DNA from: Platycnemis pennipes
Lineage: Eukaryota > Arthropoda > Insecta > Odonata > Platycnemididae
Assembly: GCA_933228895.1 (NCBI GenBank)
Contig: OW121847.1
Location: 79,339,656 to 79,403,655 of the forward strand
Direction: 5' to 3'
Length of the DNA stretch: 64,000 nt
Part shown: positions 54,086 through 64,000 of the stretch, piece by piece
Position numbering within the stretch: the stretch's first letter is position 1
Layout of the letters: every line of letters starts with the position of its first letter
Translations under genes and position numbers: made by a program
Notes under the pieces: model-generated
Seen by the model: the letters and a program-made list of their open reading frames with translations, nothing else
The model's database searches: none
What the model was told of the DNA's origin: nothing

Positions 54086-57000
54086 TGTAATTTTCCCTCA
54101 TTGAAACGCCTTGAATGAAAGTCTCACTGATTCATACCTCAAACACCATAAGGTTTTAGAGTAAACTTTCAGAAATTAATCTGTTTATGAATAATAAGAG
54201 AAGCGGCAAAAATTATTCTGTTTATAAACAATCATCCCCACGCTAATAATTGTAGATTATGGATCAGGAATACAACGCACATGCATGCATACCTCCGCTT
54301 TAAGGTTTCCTCTCGCAGTCGATTCTATGCCGCTCTGCGACTAAAGGACACATCCTCTCCGAGATGTTATCACCACTCACCTGAAACAAGGAAAAAAATT
54401 GACACATAAGTTTTTCATCATGTTTACTTTAACGTCAAAAAAATCAAGTAAAATAATACATAAACTTAATCAAAATACTGAAACAGTTATCAATATTGAA
54501 TTCTCCACCCAAAAGAAAATAAGCTTGATTTAAGGATGATAATGAGTGAGAATCTCACCCAGCATTTATGTTTTTAGAAGGCATTAAGATAGATAAAGAC
54601 GATCATAAAAAATATGGCGTTCATTACAATACACCGCGTGCTGATCCAGAACTAAATCGCATACTTTTCAGACAACTTCTTCACCAGTGAATTTATTCAT
54701 CATTTAATTATAGTTAGCACTTCAATACTTAACTGCTATGAATCACTGAAAGAAAACATCAGCACTATTCGTGCCAATGTCAATTCATGCCACTTTCAGA
54801 ATACCTATAATAAAATAAATCTGATCGTAGTGTAAATGATACATATCGTTCATAAAAAAGTGAAAAAGGAACCCTTTACCAAATAATAAATTCATTTGAC
54901 GAGAAACATCTCCGAGACAAGTCCATTAAAAAGAAGTGAAGGAAATTCAAAAATTGTAATCACTAAACCTGAGCAGCATGGCGCATGGTGCTTCATTACT
55001 GAGATAGAAAACGCATCAGCTTAATGTTTGGACGTGGAAACTGAACCTATTCGTTATCCTTTCCTTTCTCGGTATTTTCGCCAGGCTTCGCACAGTCAAA
55101 ATATCGGCCAATCTACCGTGCAATATATTCCAAGCAGCCGAAGAGGCAAAGAGATGAGTAAAATTCTAAAATCGACGCATAAATATAATTCGCTGATCTA
55201 AACGCCAAACAATATTAAAACCAGTGCCTGTTATTTTCTTCTTTCCCTTCAATTTCTCAGTCCAAAAGGATAATTGCGAATTTCATACGGATTTGGAAAT
55301 TTGGCAGAGATTCATATACAAAACCACACATGCATACACAATTGGCAAAATATAGTAAAAACGACAACAATTCTGCAATTTAGTCTGGAATCACGAGACT
55401 GAAAAATCACTCTCTTTTCAGTACTGAAGGTATCAAGAAGCAAAAAATAGTGGAAAAAGACTATACAGATTTTAACGTACCAGGCGATAATTTGTGGAAA
55501 TGTGTGACACTTATCACAAAAATACTTTGTAAATTTCCATATGGTGCTATAAACTTATTGTGGAAATTTACAATGTATTTCTGTGTTAATTTAAAAAAGA
55601 CTATAATTTAACCCGGATATTAAGTAATGACTAAATAATCATGGAGTAACATCCATTCTCAAACTGGAGAAAATGAAAATTTAGTACATCATTTTTACAG
55701 AAAATGAGTACAATATTAATCAGATGCTTACAGTTTAATCACGATTAAGCACTCGTAACTTTTGCCGTAGGTTCATCCAGAGAACGCCTCACTAGTGCAA
55801 TGTAGCCGGCCCATCTGATAGAATCAAGGATAATTTACAATTAAATAAAAACAGATGAAATCTGATGCAAATGCCAAATACAGCAGGTCGACCCTGAATT
55901 CAATTTGCGAGCATCAAATATTACCAACTGAGTTCAGTTTTATACTATTTTGCACGTCCATTTACAGTTGATTCCCTATTGTTCAATGGCAAATTGCTCT
56001 TCTCCAATTGACTATTTATGATTTTATGCTCCATCACTTTACTTTAACAATTTTTCCCAACACATGCGATAAAATCAAAATATGTGATTGGATTTTGATA
56101 AAATCTGGGGGATAACCAGAAGTTCGCACGGCATTAAAATACGAATTGTATGGTGTATTTGTTACTGACCGTTGACGTGAACGGTGTCTAATTCAGCAGC
56201 AATATATGTGCAACTTTACTATTGATATTAAGCAATATTAGTAAGTCCTTGTTTGATAATTAGGACGTCAATTATGGCTGAAAATAATTCAAATTTTAGA
56301 TAAGAGTAATTCGCCCTAATCATTAATCATATTCAGCAATGAGTTTGTTGTAGCTAACCAATTAGAAGGGAAAAGAATGCTATGGCCAATTCGTGTCAAT
56401 ACAACATCACAATTACACAAAAATTGTTTTTGATACGAAGTATCCGTAGGACATTTATCCTTATATCAAGCTCTACCGATTATAACTACTTACTTTTACT
56501 GGGAGAATTTACGTTGCGCTTAACGACTACTTAAATCACGTAAGCAGACCACATTAAGCTCTTGTCCGAAACAAACCTGTGATGGAGATGTCATCAGGGC
56601 GGCATTAGCTTCCATACAAACCACTTCCTTGATTGTGACTTGTTGGTGTTGCTACCTTGACCGAAAGTCCTCGATAGAGAGACACGATACCAGCAGTGCT
56701 GTATGGTTTTTCTCGATTTTCGTAATAATTTACTATACAGTCGCTCTCCTCATCTTCACAAAAAACCTCTTAGTCAACCTTCCTTTCATCCTTTAATCAC
56801 TGCTTCATTCAGTTTACGCCTTCAGGCGGTTCTGTTTTTCTTTTTAGAATCGTACAGCCAAAATTAAAGCCCAATTTTCAAACAGTGGAGTGAAATAAAT
56901 CCAAAAGAAACTTAAGGGAAATGTTTCCACTTCCGCTGAGACTGCAGTAATAAATTGCTGGGAATCACCAGGTAAATTTATTGATTGACTGAATACATCA

Positions 57001-58900
57001 ATTAAATGAAGAGTATCTATATCAAGCATATAATGCATTAAAAGTCGGATGAGAAATGTTGGACATCAATTTATAAAACTAGAAAAATGATGAATGTTCC
57101 TTCATTTTGACCTCACATATTGGGCCAAAATTGTGACTCGATCATGCCACACACGAGAAGAAAACAAGACAAATCAAGAGGGACAAACAATCATTCACTA
57201 CAGCCGGTGAAAATGTTTATCAGTAGCTAGACACGTAGCAAGACATGTAGCGGTAGGATGATCATCACTGCGAAGAGGACGAGGGTGAGAGAGGCAGGGA
57301 CGGGAAACAAGAGTTATCGTAAAAATAGGGAAGCAGTAAAAATGAATTGATGATGAAGGAAGGAGAAACGGAGAGAAAAGAAGCGATAAAATCTTGATGG
57401 ATGAACGCAGGAGATCACTTCGACAAGGAAGGCGCGGCTGAAAAATGAATGGTCGCGGCAGCAGACGGAAAACGCACGGCCAAGAAGAAGACCACCGAAT
57501 CGGAAGGGGTTGGTTGGCCTATCCCAGAAGTTGAAGATGGAAAGGGAGTGACGATTACTTGGATAGCTGGTCTGGAAAAGGCAAAGAAACATAAATAAAT
57601 AAAGGAGAGACAGAAAGCGAGAGAGGAAAGGAGATTGATCGATTATTCTCATCACGAAGGCGGAAAAAGACGAACTGGGAAATAGGAGCGGGTTGACATC
57701 GGTCCGTGGACCATTCATTCATTCGGTAGAGTGTCCAATCGGAAGGTTCGAAGCTCTTACTCCGTGAAACCATTCGGAAATCCGAACCAACTATCAGACT
57801 TGCATCAGGCTGATCGTGAGACTAAAGCAAGACTGGCCACCAAGGGTTTGAGACTCGAGTGCAGTATATTGCAACGAAGTCTTAAAAAAGATACTCTTCA
57901 TTAATCATAAATGCCAACATATATCTACGTACCGGCTATTAACAAAATCTATCATAAGCATTAAAACAGTAAAAAGAAAAGGACAATATTTTTAGAGGGA
58001 AAAAATGAACATTAACATATATCACGACATTTGTAAATTGAAAAACTTGAATCAAAAGAACCGATAATTGCATTATTATATACCAATCATTTTCTAAAAG
58101 TAGCAAAGTAAAAATTTGGAACCTCAAAACGTTTGGAAAAGTGTGGTAACAATTAGAAACTCGCAAGTTCAAGTACAACATAATTGATAGTAAGCATTTA
58201 TAATCCAATAACTCTTATAATAGAATTGGCATATCTATGGGAAGCCAAGGCTATCTTGTGAATGCTGATTGTTACAGCTCATAGCTAAGTAAAAAGGGTC
58301 ACAAACGTCAAACATAAATCAAGATATTCTGAAAAAGCACTAGATACACCTCCTTTTAAACTCATTTATGAAAATTCAAATAAAAAATCAACAGGAATTC
58401 TTAAGGTCATGTAATTTAAACCAAGAGTTTTTAATTTCTTCAGAAAGGGAAATATTATGAATCTGAATCAACTTTCATGGAAAATAATACTATGATTATA
58501 AGGATTTCTAGCAAAACCATGCGCATTGATAATAAACGACATTATTGTTCTGTTAGAATCTAATACACAGTATAATTTATCAACAATGTTGATCATTTAT
58601 TCTCATACACGAAAACATCTTTAATTATTTATCGCGATATGGAGTTTATATTTCACATTCAAACGTAGAGACCGCGAATAAATGTGAGCAAAGATGATGA
58701 ATGCGAACTCAATGCCTACGCGCGAAAACGTAAAAAATGGCGTAAAAATTCAGTCAGGAACATCCACAAACTGATGGTTAAGGTATAAAAAATGTGAAGA
58801 AATACGCTGAAGGCAGAGTCGATTAGAATGAACCGGAAACGTACGGATTGGAGAAAACGAAACCATTTCCGAGAAGCCAGAAGTGGGAGAAGGAATTTTC
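54086..58900. other. Long AT-rich stretch without a supported gene
   Basis: Nearly five kilobases with only short frames. An imperfect inverted repeat lies at about 55522-55585, where ACTTTGTAAATTTCCA is matched by TGGAAATTTACAATGTATTT, possibly a MITE relic. The 134-codon minus frame at 57314-57718 is Phe/Ser/Leu-rich and opposite a purine-rich strand. Confidence 0.4.
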
Positions 58901-59565
58901 ACGTCAAGATGTAAGAAAGGGAGGAATTGTTGAGAGGGGAGGTGACGACTGAGATCAGGGAGGGGGGTTCAAGTGGTAAGACAGCGCCGGCGACGCGGGA
59001 GAAATGGCGAGGGCCGAAAAAAGGACGGGACCGGAGAAAATTGGCGAGATCGTCGGGGTGGAAGGAGGCGGCGTTAAAGAGGGAACGGAAGCGAGGGGGA
59101 CTGAGACACGTGCGAGAATGGAATACAAAGGACCGGGCGGGAGCCTCGTGTCGAGTCGAAGTAGTTTAAACGTGAGGGGAGGACAGAGGGAGGGAGAGTT
59201 TGGACGGAAATCACGAGGGAAGGAGAGGGAATCGGATCCCCTGGAAGAGGTCGCCATCGGGAGTCCATCACCCAGTTTGATCACGACCCACCCAACGTGT
59301 CGAGGGACGTGACGACACGCCACTTGCGGGTCTAAAGGGTGAGGGAATGCGAAATCGTTGGCAGTGGGAAAAAGAGGTTCGTGGTGTGCCGCACCGCACC
59401 CCCTTCGAGAAGGGGGAACCGAGAGGCCGTGGATCATTATGGGTCGCGCTGCCCCGTGCATTGATAAGGGATTCGGCCCATCTGGGGAAGCAGGGTGGAG
59501 AGAGGGTGGCGGTGCATCACAGGCATGAATTAAATGAGAATCTCGGAGGCTAAAGATGCGCGAGA
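58900..59565. other. GC-rich, purine-biased CpG island
   Basis: The plus strand is G/A-rich with many CpGs. A 204-codon minus frame (58955-59569) and 102-codon plus frame (59004-59312) are mutual antisense low-complexity strings, so composition explains them. Possible promoter or leader of an unseen gene. Confidence 0.35.
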
Positions 59566-61250
59566 GCATTTTGTCCTCTTGTTAAATTCGAAGTTCCGCT
59601 CGAAATGAATTCCTAATGGCACAGTTTTATGACTTTTGATCACCTGGAACTTTTCGTATAGGTACTAATTTTGTATCCATAAAAATTATTTGAAGAAAAG
59701 GACATCATTCACAAATTCCTAGCTCTAGACCCTCTAGACCTATGCCTTTTTACTTTCACTAACACGCATTTGGCTGCAAGGCGCTTTAATAAAAGAATGG
59801 ATAGAACTATTAAGTACATAAGAAGACTGAACCATCATGAGTGAGCAATTTATCTCACTGGGTGGGCATGGTATGCCACAATTAAAGCAAAAACATATAT
59901 TATTGCAAGCATTTGAGCCATCACATGGTGTTTTCTCTCATTAGAAATGACGATTAAAGAAACAAAGGGCTTGGAAAATCCCGCATAGCAATGAATAAAC
60001 TTGATATTCAAGAAAATGCTTAGGTTAACAAGATAAAGATGAGCACGGAGGAGGTGAATATAATTATTGATATCGTGAAAATAATATCAGAAAATAGCAA
60101 CATTATAACGGCATGCAAAAGGGATGTAGAGTTTATTCCATCATTATTAGGATATAAGAACACAAATGTGACGCATGACTAAGATATAAATCTAAAATGA
60201 AAACTGTTAGTTTAGACACCTTGGAATAGCGACAGCGCAATATTAACGCTGATTCAAAAACGCTGCGCAAAAAAATCGGCTTAAACATGGAGCTTTAAGC
60301 TGACGTCTCATCTCTTTTTAGCATACGGTGGAAAGAATTCCACTTGCCATAGTAAGTGTGATACAGTGGGTGGAGAAGAGGAGAAGAGGGCTCGAAAATT
60401 CTCCCTACTTGGAGGTGGAGAGCCATGGAACATTGTTAATAGCCCCGGGGAAGGGATAGGCCAAGGGTTTACCCACTTATCGTATATATGACGTTTCAAA
60501 AGTGAGAGCAATGAATTATTAATTAATAAGCATTTTGCTCGCAGGAGTTTAGTCAGAAAGCGTAATAATGTGCGGTGCTCTGCGTTCCATAAACTGTTGT
60601 AAATTACCTCAATTTACAAAAACCATCCGCAACGAATTGGATTAAAAGAATTACAAATTTGAAAACTGAATGCCAGGAATTGCTTAAATAAGTGAATTAC
60701 ACTAATCTTTTCAAATTAAAAATTCAACCTGAGGTAAAGGTATTAGTAGAACTAAAACTATTTCATCCTACAAGAGAATTTAATAAACAGCATTCATTAA
60801 GGTATAACGAATGTAAAATGGTTCGAAAACAATAAAATAACCTCTGAATCAAACATCTTTACTATTACTTCAAGATGACCGATTGAATTTTATCTCCTTC
60901 CATCGCCCTATATTATTAAGCATAATTGTCACTTGCATGGTGATACTGGGGACCATAATCCACAAACTTTATTATATTTAAAAAATTGCAAGAGTACGGA
61001 TACTCCAGCATTACGTACCATGTGCACTGCTTTGTTTATGGTGCGGTATATTCATGAAATTACATCGAGTCATTTTCATATGAGACAAAATTAGATTCAT
61101 CGACAAGAAGCGGACAAAAATCCAGCCACTTTATAACTAAAGGCACTTTAAATATGCTAAAAATTAATTCAAAAGTTGTCAACAGCACCCAAGTAAAGTG
61201 CACGAAGTGTTCCTACTCGTCGTTGTGGGAAAAAATTGAAACATAAAACC
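59566..61250. other. No supported gene
   Basis: AT-rich, short frames only. Confidence 0.4.
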
Positions 61251-61970
61251 AAGAGAACGCTCTCGCCGAGGCTCTTTTCCACTCTCCTCCCCTTCAGCCA
61301 ATCATCTCCCGCCATCCACGGGAATGATATCCACTCCGAAAAGGGGCAACGCCACGCAAATGTTCGTCGTGGAGAGCACTCGACGCCGCGACGTTGAAAG
61401 AATCGATCGACCCGAACGAGTCGATATCCCGAGCAGGTTCACCGCCAGATGGGAATCGATTTGGACCTTATCTCTCTCACCCTCGAACCGCCACGAAAGA
61501 GAGCGTTCCTCTCCAACGCTCGCGAGCGAAAGAATTATAAACCCATGCACCGCAGCCTCGACCAATCTACGCCTCTATATTTCGACTATCCTTGCCCATA
61601 ACCGCAAGGAGAGGCGCTCTTCGCCGCGCATGAATGTCTGGCGTTCCTCGGCTTCCTAAACCAGAGTACGTTCCGCCTCCATTTCCATGCCGCCGCGCTC
61701 CTCCGGCCCTCTGTACCTGACCCTTTCTTCCGCTCATCATGTGCAGACGTGTGCACCTCTTCCCACAGGATAAAAGGACCATCGAAACCGTTTCCCGCCT
61801 CGGGTAGCAGCCTTCCGCCGCTTCTTTCTCCCACTGGGGAAGGATGCTTGAGCCCTCTCACTCAATCGGAGGTTTACGATCCCTTTTCATCCGCTGTCAC
61901 GAAGACGCTTTCTCCCGTCCGGATTGCTCGCGATAAAAACGCGGTTATGAGTGAATATCTCCGAAGTATG
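61250..61970. other. CpG-rich island of balanced strand composition
   Basis: Unlike the other GC islands, this one is not a purine or pyrimidine string. It has mixed sequence, many CpGs and open frames of 87-115 codons on both strands (61324-61659, 61749-62096 plus; 61586-61861 minus). No domain is recognised. A promoter or 5' exon of a host gene running out of the window is plausible. Confidence 0.35.
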
Positions 61971-62002
61971 CAAATCGATCAGACTAAAGGGGGAACTACT
62001 AC

Positions 62003-62075
62003 CCAGGTACTTCTACATGTCACCCTACGAGCCACCACAAGGGTGTGTGGCAAGGGGAGGAAGGTCGCCAACCGT
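62003..62075 (-). mobile_element. Non-LTR retrotransposon 3' tail (degenerate)
   Basis: Plus-strand TTCTACATGTCACCCTACGA, then GCCACCACAAGGGTGTGTGG is a diverged reverse-complement copy of the LINE tail found at 4.03, 24.15 and 46.0 kb. Confidence 0.5.
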
Positions 62076-62099
62076 GTAAATTTGACTCTTAGCTGAAAA

Positions 62100-64000
62100 A
62101 AGCCTTGTTAATTTGTTAACAATTTATATAAAGTATGACGTGTAATGTGTTTGAAATAATCATACTTTTATGCATTGCAGTAGTGTATTGTGGGTGGAAT
62201 AAATGAATTCTAGCATCGCTTAGTCCAGCAGTTGATCTCTCTTGATTTGTATCCTCTGTCTGCTCTGCTGATGTAGTATGGGGGTAGAAATATGCCTTCA
62301 ATTTCAGATTCGAATTCATGTTATGTGTATTTTTCCAACACTTTAAATCTTGCGGACAACCTTTTGGTAACCAGGGTTTCCTAACCAATCTAACTATCTA
62401 GGTACTAACTAATTAGGGCAGGAATAATTTAAGCGTGTGGGGGGGGCTAGAAAACTTTACTTCTCTTTTTTTACGGCCGCATGGTTTCTGCAGCAGACTC
62501 TTGGGACATGGGGGAATTCAGACACGTAAATCACTAGTAAGTCACTCACGACAGTGAAATAAATTAAACGTAATCCAACAGGTCTCTGCCTTAGGCGTTG
62601 GGACGGAAGCTTTTCATGAGGATGAATACGGAGTGCACTTTACTCATGGATTTCATTTTACAAGCAGTAAATCCGGTCCACTAAACTCGGGTAGCTTCAG
62701 TGACACCGTAATCAATGATAGGCATTAAATGATTTACTACAATTTCCATGGTAGCGGGCACCTCAGTATCCCTGCAGCAGTATTTACTTCGTTCGTGCTT
62801 TATTGAGTAATAAGTTATAAAAACAGCACGAGCGTGCAAAACATGAATATTAAATTTACTTTAATACAAAATTGTAAGTCTAATTGAAGCCACGTAGGCA
62901 ATCGGAGATATTTATACGCAAATGAATTATAATGCCTTGAAGATGAAATATAAATTCAAATAAATAACCACAAATTGGAAATAAATATTTTATGGTAAAT
63001 ATTTACAAGTGAAATGAAGTCAAATTAATTCAATAGTCTCTGGAATGATCATAATTTTCCACTAATAACATAGCAAAAATTAGAATATAGTGGAAGATTT
63101 GCTATCATTTCAGACACCATTATTTCTCCTTGCCACCATCTCACTAACTGAATTTTCGTAAGTAATTTAATTCAAGTTTTACAAGTTGAATATTCATGGA
63201 ATAAACTAAAACTAAAATAAACTGCCATACATATAATTGCAATGGGTAAATAAAATTTAGAGCATAAAAAGCACTCAACTTTAGCGGATTCTTGTTCGTC
63301 AGTGTTCAGCTCTAAGAGAGACGACTTCGGAAGATATGGGAATATCTGGGTATAATATGTGGAAGTGATAGGATAATTGAAGAGAAAAATAATATCCATA
63401 AGCTTTAGCTACTGTTACCATGCTATCGCATGACTTTCTTTACGCACTTGACATCCCCTGGGTGGAAACAAATGTTTCGGCAGGAAAATGACATAACTAA
63501 TGCAGGCATTGAAATGAACTTTGTTCGGAATGAAACACATAACTAAGAGGCAAAAGGCGCACATATAAATGAATAACATCTGTTATGCATTTCAAAAGGA
63601 AACCAAGAGAAAAAACCACGTGAAAACTGCACACTGCAGCGATATAAAATTGTCTGTTCGAGGAACGAATTCGAAAGCACACAAGAGCGAACTATTTTAT
63701 GCTCTTCCAGATGCACACTTTAAGAGCCTTCGGTATCACCATGCACTTCGAGCTTTAGAAGGGTATATCATTGATATATGTTAATGTCCCCATTAAGTTC
63801 GGGACTATGCTTTGAAAGCATACTGAAAAAACTGCGCCAGTCTGACATAAAATATATTCCGAACGCCGAGCAAAAGAGGATGTTGAGATCGGAGTGCATT
63901 ATAGAATGTTTTATCATATTCAGATGGTTCAGTTACCTCACGGAAACTATAAAGGATATAAAAAGGCAGAGAACGACACCAAGTGAAGCCAACGCAGGCA
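62100..64000. other. No supported gene; possible promoter at the right edge
   Basis: AT-rich with short frames. At the very end, GGATATAAAAAGGCAGAG (63955-63972) is a fair TATA context, but any transcript would leave the window within 40 bases, so it cannot be judged. Confidence 0.3.

Noticed and set aside
58955..59569. 204-codon minus-strand frame.
   Set aside because: Low-complexity Pro/Ser/Leu composition opposite a purine-rich strand, with antisense frames of similar length and no domain.

Overview
The window looks like nuclear DNA of an arthropod, most likely an insect. It is AT-rich and mostly gene-free, with intronic or intergenic character, and holds tRNA-derived SINE fragments, broken non-LTR retrotransposons, microsatellites and GC-rich purine-biased islands. 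I cannot name the species. No host protein-coding gene could be supported.

The main feature is a complete Polinton/Maverick element at 28379-42971 (14,593 bp). It has 273-bp terminal inverted repeats that are identical base for base, begins with AG, and is flanked by a perfect 6-bp target-site duplication (TACTGA). It inserted into an older, decayed RTE/BovB-like LINE lying on the minus strand, 9 bp from that LINE's F-A-D-D reverse-transcriptase box. The two LINE halves lie at 27448-28372 and 42978-43725.

The Polinton carries the full set: protein-primed family B DNA polymerase, packaging ATPase, retroviral-type integrase with a C-terminal chromodomain, adenain-like protease, a minor and a major capsid candidate, a pVI-like and a pX-like small basic protein, and a conserved hypothetical. 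All are on the plus strand and tightly packed. Its right part is accessory: two diverged tandem paralogues resembling DnaQ/DEDD exonucleases without their catalytic residues, a 197-residue protein between or beside them, and one convergent minus-strand gene read from the right TIR. Each TIR carries three 41-bp degenerate repeats and an inward-facing TATA box 18 bp from its inner edge. Between the left TIR and the polymerase lies an array of about ten 135-bp repeats in perfect register, and splice-like signals suggest that it sits in a 5' leader intron.

By region: 1-27 kb is gene-poor with GC islands, SINE and LINE scraps and hairpins; 27.4-43.7 kb is the nested LINE/Polinton; 43.7-64 kb is again gene-poor, with a large foldback structure (52109-52975, arms of about 335-340 bp), twin hairpins at 47.5 kb, two opposed SINE copies at 48.9-49.1 kb and further GC islands.

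Inferred working of the element: the polymerase copies the linear DNA from the TIRs by protein priming, the integrase inserts it with 6-bp duplications, and the capsid, ATPase and protease genes give it the potential to form virions. Identical TIRs and open reading frames imply a very recent, possibly still active insertion.
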